Of a stretch of 32,189 nt of DNA, positions 24,887 through 31,790 are shown in pieces (the stretch's first letter is position 1; every line of letters starts with the position of its first letter). Under the pieces are notes generated by a model. It saw only the letters and a program-made list of their open reading frames with translations, searched no databases and had not been told where the DNA came from. The stretch is from IMG/VR virus record IMGVR_UViG_3300030329_005675, positions 1-32,189 of that record; one strand, written 5' to 3'. Both the position numbers and the translations under genes were made by a program. Source of the DNA: a virus.

Positions 24887-25061
24887 GCGCTTCGACCAGC
24901 CTTTCCTCTAGCTGAAAAACTCGCTGCCTGAGTTGTTCATTTTCAGCCTTAAGCCTTTCAAATTCAATTAAGAACTCAACCGTAGATTGATGGGTTTCGT
25001 CACCTTCAGCTGGAATTGTCCACGCTTCCCATTCGGGGTCAGTGTCTTCACGTTTGCTCAT
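24879..25061 (-). CDS. Small acidic coiled-coil protein
   Basis: 60 residues. The second half (FLIEFERLKAENEQLRQRVF) is a leucine-zipper-like coiled coil, so it probably dimerises. The first half is acidic (DTDPEWEAWTIPAEGD). No clear Shine-Dalgarno is visible before its ATG. Last gene of the leftward operon; its end overlaps the converging rightward gene by 8 bases, with no bidirectional terminator between them. Function unknown. Confidence 0.6.
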   Translation of the reverse strand: MSKREDTDPEWEAWTIPAEGDETHQSTVEFLIEFERLKAENEQLRQRVFQLEERLVEALN

Positions 25062-25108
25062 ATGAAGAGTTTAGCGACGAGAGGAGTGTGTGTCTAGGGT
25101 GTGGGGAG

Positions 25109-25129
25109 ATGGCCGACTATGACGGCCAT
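25109..25129. other. Inverted repeat in a leftward-operon gap
   Basis: ATGGCCG (25109-25115) and CGGCCAT (25123-25129) form a 7-bp stem with a 7-nt loop, in the gap before the last leftward gene. There is no T-run, so it may be an operator or processing hairpin, not a classic terminator. Confidence 0.45.
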
Positions 25130-25152
25130 GATGGCTGTTAGAATGGCAACCA

Positions 25153-25503
25153 CTACCAAGGAAGGGCCTTAGCGATTGAGGCCCCGTTTGACATGACAGC
25201 AAAGACAACGCCAGCACCAGCAAGCGCACCAGATGCGTACATTATCCTTTTTGCAATGTCTTCTTTTGTTGTTTGTGGGTCAATCTCCATTCCGGCCCTT
25301 ACGCTTTCCTGGAGGTTCTCTCTCGCTTGCTTGATCAGTGAAACGGTTTTATCAATATTATCAGCAACTTTGAGATGATCTTCTTTCCCGTAAATTTCAT
25401 AGGACCCCTGAAACCAAGCCTTTTGATCTAGTGCCTTTGCTAGTGAAAGCTTAAGCTCTTCGTCCAATGCTCTTACTCTTTGTGATGGTCTAAGTTTTTC
25501 CAT
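25153..25503 (-). CDS. Helical protein with C-terminal membrane segment
   Basis: 116 residues. Residues 1-85 are charged helices (EELKLSLAKALDQKAWF; NIDKTVSLIKQARENLQESV). A C-terminal hydrophobic stretch (SGALAGAGVVFAVMSNGASI, 91-110) suggests a single tail anchor. No family recognised. It lies two bases after the stop of another membrane protein (start at 25784), so the two may act together at the membrane. The RBS on the minus strand is AAGGGGG. Confidence 0.65.
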   Translation of the reverse strand: MEKLRPSQRVRALDEELKLSLAKALDQKAWFQGSYEIYGKEDHLKVADNIDKTVSLIKQARENLQESVRAGMEIDPQTTKEDIAKRIMYASGALAGAGVVFAVMSNGASIAKALPW

Positions 25504-25505
25504 AG

Positions 25506-25784
25506 TTATTCCCCCTTGATGATTGCAATCAGTTGCTGTTTGTCTTCGTCAGTGATCTGCTCTTCTTCCCTTGCTGCACGGTACATCTCTTCCCGCGCCT
25601 CAAGCCTACGAAGGCTATCAATAGCGTCTCTCTCCGCTGACATTTGTTGGTATTTCCTGAACTCATTTTCACCCATACCTGAAAGCGGATTACCCTGAGA
25701 GCGCCCCACCATCAGACCGACAAAACCGGCAACCATTATTCCTATGACCAATATCATGGCCGTAACCTGATTATCATAACTCAT
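25506..25784 (-). CDS. Signal-anchored small membrane protein
   Basis: 92 residues with an N-terminal membrane helix (AMILVIGIMVAGFVGLMVG, about 9-27), then a charged helical domain (NEFRKYQQMSAERDAIDSLR; AREEEQITDEDKQQLI). The layout (N-in anchor plus coiled coil) resembles inner spanins, but it is in the leftward operon, away from the rightward lysis genes, and an early membrane-associated role is as likely. The ATG has the AACAACAACAAAGGGG leader, placing it among the genes with shared translation signals. Confidence 0.7.
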   Translation of the reverse strand: MSYDNQVTAMILVIGIMVAGFVGLMVGRSQGNPLSGMGENEFRKYQQMSAERDAIDSLRRLEAREEMYRAAREEEQITDEDKQQLIAIIKGE

Positions 25785-25792
25785 CTATATCC

Positions 25793-25806
25793 CCTTTGTT
25801 GTTGTT
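25793..25806 (-). promoter_or_regulatory. AACAACAACAAAGG leader/RBS
   Basis: On the minus strand AACAACAACAAAGG is followed by GGATATAG and the ATG at 25784. It is one of five leftward copies of this leader; the purine-rich AAAGGGG part would serve as the ribosome-binding site. Confidence 0.6.
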
Positions 25807-25810
25807 ATCC

Positions 25811-26059
25811 TTATTCGGCCCAATCACGAGCCTGTACCGCGCCACCGGTAGCCTTCTCAAGTGCCACCGCTTTTCTTAGTGAGGGCCGCCTTTTTCGCGA
25901 CCCCCACCTCGAGATTGCGCAGGGACAAAATCCGTGCTCATCACAAAAATCCTGAATGGTCATTCCGTTGTCATTGCAATAACTGACCAACGACATGTAC
26001 GCCTTCGGCTTCTCGTAACGATTCAACGATGCTTTCTCTTGTTCCTGCTTCTTTCCCAT
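25811..26059 (-). CDS. Cro/YdaS-like helix-turn-helix regulator
   Basis: 82 residues. The helix-turn-helix is about 34-52 (TIQDFCDEHGFCPCAISRW), followed by KRRPSLRKAVALEKATGG and AVQARDW, the typical end of Cro/YdaS proteins where LEKATGG leads into a short final strand. Such proteins are dimeric operator-binding repressors. The ATG at 26059 has a good RBS (GGAGATTATT before it), so an 89-base overlap with the VRR-NUC gene (ends 25971) appears real. The phased repeats and the palindrome near 31834-31856 are candidate operators. Confidence 0.75.
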   Translation of the reverse strand: MGKKQEQEKASLNRYEKPKAYMSLVSYCNDNGMTIQDFCDEHGFCPCAISRWGSRKRRPSLRKAVALEKATGGAVQARDWAE

Positions 26060-26486
26060 AAATAATCTCCAATGCGCCTAGGTTAGGTTGGAGCCCCTTG
26101 CAGCAAATGCAGAGCCAACCCAGAGCTGACGCCTTTTCCATAAAATCAACTTGTTCCGGGGAAATCCGGCCCTTCGGCTTTTTTATCTCCCAGAACACTC
26201 CTTTGAACTCCGCCGGAGCGTCTAGCACCACGAGATCTGGAGTGCCGCGCAGCGCCCCCATCCTCTTGTACCTTGATGCTTGTATAGCGTCCGCCCGACC
26301 GCCCGCGTTCAGAGGTGTATGAAACACGAAAAGTCCTAATTTTCGCATAGCCGTTACAACCCTGTTTTGGATCTGCTCCTCTGTCAGCTCTGAGCTTTTG
26401 CTTTTCTTCTTCTTTATCTTCGGTAGCTCTTGCGCCTTCTTTGATGCGTAGAACCTTTCCATTGCTTTCTTGACACCTTTTGTCAT
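25971..26486 (-). CDS. VRR-NUC domain nuclease
   Basis: 171 residues: a Lys/Arg-rich N-terminus (KIKKKKSKSSE, 23-33), then the VRR-NUC fold with E36/E37 helix (TEEQIQNRVVTAMRKLG), the conserved GRADAIQASRYKRMGALRGT (63-82), PDLVVLD (D84 metal ligand), FWEIKKPKGRISPEQ (E100-I-K102, Q112). This is the PD-(D/E)xK arrangement for structure-selective DNA cutting, used by phages for Holliday-junction or flap processing. All catalytic residues are present. RBS GGAGGG lies nine bases upstream. It sits between the PrimPol-like and regulator genes. Confidence 0.88.
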   Translation of the reverse strand: MTKGVKKAMERFYASKKAQELPKIKKKKSKSSELTEEQIQNRVVTAMRKLGLFVFHTPLNAGGRADAIQASRYKRMGALRGTPDLVVLDAPAEFKGVFWEIKKPKGRISPEQVDFMEKASALGWLCICCKGLQPNLGALEIIYGKEAGTRESIVESLREAEGVHVVGQLLQ

Positions 26487-26554
26487 CCTCGAAGTCCCTC
26501 CAGACTAAAGTTGTCATCTTCCTTTCCTCCTCTTGCTGTTTATATAAAGTAACA

Positions 26555-27367
26555 TCAACTAACGGCATGGTCAACAATCTCCCCCCCAAAAATAGCAGCC
26601 GCCTTAACTGCTTCTTCCGGAACGCTCGGAAGCGTTTCTATGCGCTTGATTTCGTCTTCAACTATTCTTATAAATACTGACTTATGAATAGGTGGTGTGG
26701 TGTGCGCGTTATATGCAAGAGCCTTCTCCCTTACATATTCGCGCCTCTCATCACCGGTCATTTTTCCTTCTTTAGAAAAATAGATTCGACGAATAAACAT
26801 ATGTAACGCGCTGCGTTTTACCTTTCTTATTTCTTCGGCTTCTTTCCAATAAATGTTTCTATAGTTTTTTTTTGTTGCTTCCATCTGAAGCCGCAGCTTA
26901 GCGGGCACAGATGCAAGGGGTTTATCTGGACCAACAAGCCATGAAACGCGCTTACCGTCCGGAAGTTTACTCGGAGGTGCTAAGACGTATGCAACTCTAA
27001 CGCTCACGCCTTCGGCCTCCCACATGACATTCAAATCATCAAACGCCCTGAAGAAAACGCACCACTTACCTTCTGTGAAACAAGCCCACGTTTTAGGTAT
27101 ACTGTATTTATCTTTTAAAGCGTTCCACGCCTGTATGTCGGATATTTCTAGACATAGGAGAGACGTCCCATTTACGTCGATCGCTATGTTTTGATTGTCT
27201 ATTAGCTCTTGTCCTATTTGTGGAAAATCCACACCATTCCCTACATGTGACCCTTTTTGCGAACAGTGGGGGTCACCACATGTACATTCATTATTCGGCA
27301 TTAGTCCCGCACTCGGTACGACGGGAACACCATTATCCAGGTACCAAGCGTACCATTGCTTTATCAT
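26555..27367 (-). CDS. PrimPol-like protein with degenerate active site
   Basis: 270 residues from ATG 27367, two bases after the preceding stop; an upstream ATG at 27409 is inside that gene. The N-terminus matches the bifunctional primase-polymerase (archaeo-eukaryotic primase) family: CTCGDPHCSQKGSH (28-41, probable zinc site), a 'YVLAPPSKLPDGKRVSWL' segment (127-144) and 'KPLASVPAKL' (149-158). The catalytic parts differ. Where the family has an acidic pair (LDxD/E), here is CLEISD (E74, S76), and the GG-x-H-x-YF motif is replaced by EGKWCVFF (99-106) with no histidine. I infer that primase catalysis is lost and a DNA-binding or helicase-partner role kept. The SF3 helicase is encoded separately upstream. 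Confidence 0.7.
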   Translation of the reverse strand: MIKQWYAWYLDNGVPVVPSAGLMPNNECTCGDPHCSQKGSHVGNGVDFPQIGQELIDNQNIAIDVNGTSLLCLEISDIQAWNALKDKYSIPKTWACFTEGKWCVFFRAFDDLNVMWEAEGVSVRVAYVLAPPSKLPDGKRVSWLVGPDKPLASVPAKLRLQMEATKKNYRNIYWKEAEEIRKVKRSALHMFIRRIYFSKEGKMTGDERREYVREKALAYNAHTTPPIHKSVFIRIVEDEIKRIETLPSVPEEAVKAAAIFGGEIVDHAVS

Positions 27368-27369
27368 TG

Positions 27370-28059
27370 TCACTGATCTACCCCCGGAGGTGGCGGCGCG
27401 TCTTCCCATACCATCTTGAATTGCTGCGTTGCGGCAATAGAGCTGGCCGCCCCTTCCTCAATAACCTCGGGCTCCTTTGCCTTCTCCTTTGCCTTAGGTT
27501 TGGGCTTAGGCGCAGATAGCTTTTTCTTAAGAGCCTCTTTAGCTTCTGTGTTTTCCTTTTTTGGGGGAGGCGTTGAAATCTTCTCGTGGCCTGACATAGT
27601 ATCAAGCTCGCTTTCATCCAGCATGCCTAAACCGCATATGGAGAGGGTAACCCGTCGCTTGGCCTTCGTTACGCACTTCATCCGGGCGTTAACGAGGGCC
27701 TCGCCTCGGAGCTTCTCGCAGTTGATCGCTGCGATATCCTCATCCACTCGGCCATCTCTATCAGTAGCTTTTGCATGAACCACAATGCATCCGTCTTCAA
27801 TGACGTTGCGCGTTATCTCAATTGAGACGCCGTGAATCTTGCGTAGCTGGTCCGTTGCAGACTTTGTCGCATAAAGAACCACCCTCCCCTGGAAGCGAAT
27901 GAACGAGAAGGGGCGGGCCATTGCGTTCAAGCCAGTGCTTTCGCAAAGGCGTTGAACGTACTCTACGCGCTGTTGTGGTTGTAGTGCCGATAGATTGCCG
28001 TCAGTTAAGACCTGCTCAATCTGCTCGAATGCTTCTTCTTGTTTTGTTAACTGTCCCAT
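27370..28059 (-). CDS. Single-strand annealing protein candidate (RecT/Rad52-type)
   Basis: 229 residues. The conserved part (residues 25-150) contains RLCESTGLNAMARPFSFIR, VVLYATKSATDQLRKIHGVSI and CVTKAKRRVTLSICGLGMLD (about 130-149). This basic 'TKAKRR' segment and the following acidic LDESEL are typical of a phage group often annotated as RecT-like annealing proteins. The C-terminus is disordered (Lys/Pro/Ala-rich, 160-200, then PPPPG). Directly downstream of a YqaJ-type exonuclease gene (28061-28978), with which it would form an annealase/exonuclease pair acting on DNA ends. Without a search I cannot separate it from a related replication protein. Confidence 0.65.
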   Translation of the reverse strand: MGQLTKQEEAFEQIEQVLTDGNLSALQPQQRVEYVQRLCESTGLNAMARPFSFIRFQGRVVLYATKSATDQLRKIHGVSIEITRNVIEDGCIVVHAKATDRDGRVDEDIAAINCEKLRGEALVNARMKCVTKAKRRVTLSICGLGMLDESELDTMSGHEKISTPPPKKENTEAKEALKKKLSAPKPKPKAKEKAKEPEVIEEGAASSIAATQQFKMVWEDAPPPPGVDQ

Positions 28060-28060
28060 A

Positions 28061-28978
28061 TTATTCTCCTAAATCGATTGTGTCTGTCATTCTTCTTGTT
28101 TTCTTGCCGGTCCATTTGACCTTGCCGTAATCCCCGAATGAGATCCCAGCGCTCTCTCCAATCCTTGCCTTCAAATTGTTTTTAGCCTCCTCCAATGCGA
28201 ACTTGGCTTCAGCTGACATTTTCTTGGCCACGACGTAATTTGACATAAGACCCATGTCATCTTCGTCCGCTTCAATAATATCATCTTGGGCTTGCTCAAT
28301 TCGCTGTAGGTATTTTGAGCACCCCGCGCTGCCATCAATTGAAAGCATCTCGTCGGTGTCAATATATTGACGGTGCCAAGTAACTAGGTTGTCCATGACT
28401 GATTCCATCTCAGATTCTTCTGGGCGCTCAACCAGGTAAATCGTGGGTTCGTTTGGCGTATAGAACCAGCTAGCCACAAAGCATTTATCTATCCCGTTGG
28501 CGTGCATGTGGGCCCAACACTGAAGCTTGACGTGTAGAGGCACTTGGTCTGTCCACTCCTCACCCCAGAGTTTCTTCTGTTTGAAGCTCGAAACGGTCTT
28601 GATTTCTAGCCCATAAGTTTCTTCCCAGTCGGGGCGACTAAGGATGAAATCACATGTATCCCGGAAGTTTACGCCCTCGTACTTGAGTACGCGTGTTGGG
28701 CATGCGTCGATTTGCAGATCTCCAATACCCATCTCTTTGGATATCTTTAAACGCGCAATCTCCCCGATGGGTCGCTCGAGAACTAACCCCAGAGTCATGG
28801 CCATATTCTGAACCTTTGACTTACCGGTCATGTCCATAAACATGTCGTGCTGTGAATAGGGTGCCTCCTCGGAATCGAACCCGTGAATCCAATGAGTGCT
28901 GGAGAAGTGACCGTCCCTTGGTGGGGGCGTCACTGGTGCATGCCATTTAGATAAAGCTGTGTAAGAAGGATGTGTCAT
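28061..28978 (-). CDS. YqaJ-type viral exonuclease
   Basis: 305 residues with the YqaJ/lambda-exonuclease core: VNFRDTCDFILSRPD (D110), YGLEIKTVSSFKQ (E125-I-K127) and PLHVKLQCWAHMHANG (Q153), the PD-(D/E)xK catalytic set for end resection to produce single strands. The C-terminal third is helical and acidic (about 225-300, DDIIEADEDDMG) and may contact a partner. It has its own control signals: a GTCAAG repeat with a possible promoter at 29009-29042 and the AACAACAACAAAGG leader. Its stop nearly touches the annealing-protein start. Confidence 0.85.
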   Translation of the reverse strand: MTHPSYTALSKWHAPVTPPPRDGHFSSTHWIHGFDSEEAPYSQHDMFMDMTGKSKVQNMAMTLGLVLERPIGEIARLKISKEMGIGDLQIDACPTRVLKYEGVNFRDTCDFILSRPDWEETYGLEIKTVSSFKQKKLWGEEWTDQVPLHVKLQCWAHMHANGIDKCFVASWFYTPNEPTIYLVERPEESEMESVMDNLVTWHRQYIDTDEMLSIDGSAGCSKYLQRIEQAQDDIIEADEDDMGLMSNYVVAKKMSAEAKFALEEAKNNLKARIGESAGISFGDYGKVKWTGKKTRRMTDTIDLGE

Positions 28979-28985
28979 TTAGAAT

Positions 28986-28999
28986 CCTTTGTTGTTGTT
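28986..28999 (-). promoter_or_regulatory. AACAACAACAAAGG leader/RBS
   Basis: On the minus strand AACAACAACAAAGG is followed by ATTCTAA and the ATG at 28978, identical over 14 bases to the copy at 25793-25806. Confidence 0.65.
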
Positions 29000-29008
29000 T
29001 ATTGTTTT

Positions 29009-29037
29009 AATGTATAAGAGACGTCAAGTAACGTCAA
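29009..29037 (-). promoter_or_regulatory. Possible leftward promoter before the exonuclease gene
   Basis: On the minus strand TTGACG (29032-29037) is followed after 17 bases by TACATT (29009-29014), five and four matches to sigma70 boxes; TATACA at 29011-29016 is an alternative -10. The -35 box is part of the phased repeat 29023-29042, so a regulator binding the repeat would cover the promoter. Confidence 0.5.
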
Positions 29038-29042
29038 GAATA
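29023..29042. promoter_or_regulatory. 10-bp phased repeat, site B
   Basis: GTCAAGTAAC (29023-29032) and GTCAAGAATA (29033-29042) are two GTCAAG copies exactly 10 bp apart, between the SSB and exonuclease genes. Same arrangement as 24681-24700 and 31791-31810. Confidence 0.65.
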
Positions 29043-29043
29043 T

Positions 29044-29379
29044 TTAGAAGGGACTTTGATTATTTTCGCTTTTAGACCCAATTGCCTGAACGGTATTGGC
29101 ATCAATATCGAGAGAGAATTTCTTTTCACCCTGCTTGTTGGTGTATTCGGAGACCTTGAGCCGCCCATCAACAATTACGGTTGAGCCTTTCTTAAGGTAC
29201 TCGGTCACAAACTCGGCTTGCTTGCGCCAGCATGTGACTCTGTACCAAGTGGTTTCTTCTGCGCCTTTGCGCTTGTCGTTGACGGCGACGGCGAGAGTAG
29301 CATAGTTGTCCCCCGCTTTTGTGTAAGCCATTTCGGGATCTCTCCCTAAGCGGCCGCAGATAATAATTTTTGAATACAT
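29044..29379 (-). CDS. ssb: Single-stranded DNA-binding protein
   Basis: 111 residues with the OB-fold pattern of bacterial SSB: MYSKIIICGRLGRDPEM, NYATLAVAVND, TTWYRVTCWRKQAEFVTEYL, GSTVIVDGRLKVSEY and KKFSLDIDANTVQAIG. The tail is short and ends SPF, keeping the terminal Pro-Phe that SSB uses to recruit host partners, although it lacks the acidic residues usually before it. It protects single-stranded DNA during replication and recombination, and its neighbours are the helicase and the exonuclease/annealing pair. Confidence 0.95.
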   Translation of the reverse strand: MYSKIIICGRLGRDPEMAYTKAGDNYATLAVAVNDKRKGAEETTWYRVTCWRKQAEFVTEYLKKGSTVIVDGRLKVSEYTNKQGEKKFSLDIDANTVQAIGSKSENNQSPF

Positions 29380-29389
29380 GATAAATCCT

Positions 29390-30703
29390 TTAGTTAAGTG
29401 ATGGCCAATCGATTTGGCTTTTCACGGTTAAGTCAAAGTAAGCCCCGTGAGCGTTTCGGCTCTTGGGTCTGCGCGAATATTTTGAAAGCGATTCAACCAA
29501 CGCTGCCGAAAACTTCTTATGGCTCCAGCTTGTTTCATCGTGACCGCGTATTTGGATAAACTTGCAGAACGCCTTATAGGTGTCAGTGCTTCGGGAATCA
29601 CCGCCTATAGAACAAGCATTTTCTAAAAAGTCCTCTATCGGATTCTCCATTCTTACCAGCTCCATAGCGTGCCGGCTGCTGTCTGGTGGTTTGATATCCT
29701 GGTTGCTTAGCGTGTAGCATGCGCCTTCGAGTGCCCACGCCAAAATCATCGGCACTTCAGGCTGAATCTCAGACCAAATTTGGTCGAAGGACTTCGCCCT
29801 TCCATCGAAACGTTGATGGAATCCGAGTATTAAAAGGCGTCGTTCCCAGCCAAAAGAGCTATCTTCGAACTCTGAAAGTGGATGGTTAGTAGAGAAAACA
29901 TGGGTGCAAGTGGGATGGATTGTCTGCGGGTTGCCGTATGGTGGGCGTCCAACGACTGCGTCCCTCGCAATAATGCTTTTGAGTAGTTCGGTTCTCTTAA
30001 AGCTTGTCTTGCTCAGCTCCCCGCAAAAATTAAATCGAGAGTCTTTCAGCCTGTAAATGTAATACTCCCCATTACCGCGCTGCATCATATCGGGGGAAAT
30101 GTTCGTTGAGTGCTGGTGCCCAACGATATTTGCTAGACAGTGGAGCAGTGCAGATTTTCCGTTAGCTCCACCTCCGAGCAAAAGTAATGCCCGCTGAATG
30201 GGTGCCCTGGTCATCGTTGCGCCTAGAAACTGCTGGATGGCGTCAATCTTTTCCTGGCCGTCGTGCTCAGGCCAAAGCTCACCAAGGAACTTGAGCCACG
30301 CTTTGGGTTTGGTTTTCTTTAGGTCTGGCCATGCGTGTTTTTGTCGCCATTTAGGATTGGGCTTGTGTGGCTGGATAACGCCGTTCTTTGCCAGCCAGAA
30401 TTTGCTTTCGGTCTGAAGCCCGGTCGGTGCGCTATCAAAATATCCGGGTTGCAGGATTTTATCATTGGTCAAAATCGCTTGCGCTATCTCCCGCACCTTA
30501 CCAAAGGAAAGGTTCAGTCTTTTGTCTGCACACGGAGACCCCTCTAGGTTTTGCATGATCCAGCCGTGCAAATTGGAAATCTCTTGATAGACGGTACCGT
30601 CAAAAAGAAAAACGCTATTGCCGTCTGAAACTGGTGATTGGTCTGCCCATGAATCAACCACTACCTGAGCTATGTGAACTGTCGTCGCTCTCTCGAAAAT
30701 CAT
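29390..30703 (-). CDS. SF3 replicative helicase (phage P4/D5 type)
   Basis: 437 residues. The C-terminal half is an SF3 AAA+ helicase: D5-type helix (KAWLKFLGELWPEHDGQEKI), Walker A LGGGANGKS (176-184), Walker B-like FNFCGEL (224-230), motif C HVFSTNHPL (268-276) and a following WERRLLILGF with the arginine finger (286-295). The N-terminal 130 residues lack a recognisable primase; the primase-like part is a separate gene (26555-27367). This splits the usual primase-helicase fusion. The ATG follows a strong AAGGAGGGGGT. It would unwind the phage origin. Confidence 0.92.
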   Translation of the reverse strand: MIFERATTVHIAQVVVDSWADQSPVSDGNSVFLFDGTVYQEISNLHGWIMQNLEGSPCADKRLNLSFGKVREIAQAILTNDKILQPGYFDSAPTGLQTESKFWLAKNGVIQPHKPNPKWRQKHAWPDLKKTKPKAWLKFLGELWPEHDGQEKIDAIQQFLGATMTRAPIQRALLLLGGGANGKSALLHCLANIVGHQHSTNISPDMMQRGNGEYYIYRLKDSRFNFCGELSKTSFKRTELLKSIIARDAVVGRPPYGNPQTIHPTCTHVFSTNHPLSEFEDSSFGWERRLLILGFHQRFDGRAKSFDQIWSEIQPEVPMILAWALEGACYTLSNQDIKPPDSSRHAMELVRMENPIEDFLENACSIGGDSRSTDTYKAFCKFIQIRGHDETSWSHKKFSAALVESLSKYSRRPKSRNAHGAYFDLTVKSQIDWPSLN

Positions 30704-30788
30704 ACCCCCTCCTTTTTACGTGTCCCCAATGATAGCCATGGATCGATCCCCCCGACAAGGAGCCGGGAGGATTTGGACCCACCAGACC
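30704..30788 (-). other. Gap with GC hairpin upstream of the helicase gene
   Basis: The minus strand contains CCTCCCG and CGGGGGG (7-bp stem with a wobble, 9-nt loop), then the helicase RBS. No gene or promoter that I can support. Confidence 0.35.
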
Positions 30789-31088
30789 TTACTTGTAATC
30801 CCTAATCCCCGAGAACCGATTACGTTTGATCTTCTGCTGATAGTGGCAGTCCTCGCACTCGTCGGTCAGATTCCCCAGTAGATCCCAGTCATCTGAGGAG
30901 AGATTCGTGTAGCAGGTGGAGCAAGTCGAGTGCCTCACCGCTTTAAGTGACTCCGCGAGAGACGCATAAAACCACCGCTCGACCTCGTGCTCTGTTGCGC
31001 CTGATTCCAGGATGTTTCTGATGCTAGATCGAAGAGTCATTTTCTCTACGTCTAAACGAAATTGCTGCTCATACTTTTCTGATGTCAT
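30789..31088 (-). CDS. Zinc-ribbon protein
   Basis: 99 residues: N-terminal helices (KYEQQFRLDVEKMTLRSSI; EVERWFYASLAESLKAV), then CSTC (56-59) and CEDC (77-80), two CxxC pairs 17 residues apart that would bind one zinc ion, and a basic end (KIKRNRFSGIRDYK). This pattern suits a small DNA-binding or transcription-modulating early protein. The leader ACAACAAAGG lies before its ATG. Function unknown. Confidence 0.75.
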   Translation of the reverse strand: MTSEKYEQQFRLDVEKMTLRSSIRNILESGATEHEVERWFYASLAESLKAVRHSTCSTCYTNLSSDDWDLLGNLTDECEDCHYQQKIKRNRFSGIRDYK

Positions 31089-31097
31089 TTGATAAAT

Positions 31098-31107
31098 CCT
31101 TTGTTGT
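31098..31107 (-). promoter_or_regulatory. ACAACAAAGG leader/RBS
   Basis: On the minus strand ACAACAAAGG is followed by ATTTATCAA and the ATG at 31088. The ATTTATC spacer is also found before the SSB start, where AAAGG precedes it without the ACAAC part. Confidence 0.55.
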
Positions 31108-31157
31108 GTGCTCCCCGCGCCTACAGGGTGCTTGATGTTTGTTATCCTATATATAAA

Positions 31158-31460
31158 CTAAAGCCAAGCGCTTGAGTAAGATTTTGTTCCCGAGCAGGGG
31201 CAAAAATACGAAGAGCAACCACAGGCATCTTTTTCTGCCTCCTCTATCCGATAGGTGAAGAGCTTCCGGCTGGTCTTTTCTCCCGTGTCAGCACAGCGAT
31301 AAAACACAACCCCCTCTTCATCCTCAATATCACAGTAAAAATCTCCGTCGTATTTGGTCTTACTGAACACCCACTTTTCAATGGCTGCCCAGTTTTCTAG
31401 GGGAAACTCTGCCCATTCCTCCCCGTCTGGGGTTTCGATGATGATTGATTTATCCGCCAT
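31158..31460 (-). CDS. Small early protein with cysteine cluster
   Basis: 100 residues from ATG 31460 (GGAG RBS eight bases before); an upstream ATG at 31511 in the same frame lies inside the previous gene. It has an N-terminal beta-strand start (KSIIIETPDGEEWAEFPLEN), a central strand hairpin (DFYCDIEDEEGVVFYRCAD) and a C-terminal cysteine cluster (CGCSSYFCPC, near 82-91) that could bind a metal. Family unknown. Overlaps the end of the first leftward gene by 11 bases. Confidence 0.7.
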   Translation of the reverse strand: MADKSIIIETPDGEEWAEFPLENWAAIEKWVFSKTKYDGDFYCDIEDEEGVVFYRCADTGEKTSRKLFTYRIEEAEKDACGCSSYFCPCSGTKSYSSAWL

Positions 31461-31707
31461 GTTCAGCTCCGTATAAACAGCCTTCAAAAAATGCCACAGC
31501 CTCGAGACCAAAGAGCTCTAAGGATCCATCCCGAAGCTCCACTGTAGACCCGTTTGCTTTCAGGGAGATCATAAGCCCCCTTTCGTTTGCCAGTCGATTT
31601 AGAACGCCAGTCATTCTTTCCAGGACGCTTTCGGATGGGTAACCAACTCGATCGGGATCTGCAAAACCATCACAAGAGACAGCTTCTTTGTTTAAATAAT
31701 CGCTCAC
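31450..31707 (-). CDS. First leftward-operon gene, unknown function
   Basis: 85 residues starting at GTG 31707 with the ACAACAAAAGG leader before it. Helical in the middle (SESVLERMTGVLNRLANERG), then a strand-rich part (LMISLKANGSTVELRDGS) and a hydrophobic end (LFGLEAVAFFEGCLYGAEHG). I recognise no family. Position directly after the control region suggests early expression. A phased GTCAAG repeat (31791-31810) lies about 85 bases upstream. Confidence 0.7.
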   Translation of the reverse strand: MSDYLNKEAVSCDGFADPDRVGYPSESVLERMTGVLNRLANERGLMISLKANGSTVELRDGSLELFGLEAVAFFEGCLYGAEHGG

Positions 31708-31717
31708 TTTATACCTT

Positions 31718-31728
31718 CCTTTTGTTGT
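31718..31728 (-). promoter_or_regulatory. ACAACAAAAGG leader/RBS
   Basis: On the minus strand ACAACAAAAGG is followed by AAGGTATAAA and the GTG start at 31707, showing that the leader works with a GTG start as well. Confidence 0.55.
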
Positions 31729-31790
31729 GTAGCATCGGAGCTTATTATGTAACTTGTGTAGCTACCGACATCATTAGTATTGCACATAAC

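Noticed and set aside
26146-26517. Leftward ORF starting at ATG 26517 with AGGAGG upstream
   Set aside because: Most of it lies in another frame of the VRR-NUC gene, which has clear catalytic motifs, and the translation is low-complexity and charged. The strong RBS may instead load ribosomes for the nuclease start 31 bases on.
30755-30795. tRNA-like piece (minus strand GGTCCAAATCC...)
   Set aside because: The T-arm stem pairs only partly, the loop does not fit the TTCRANY pattern, and no acceptor or anticodon arms can be built; probably chance.
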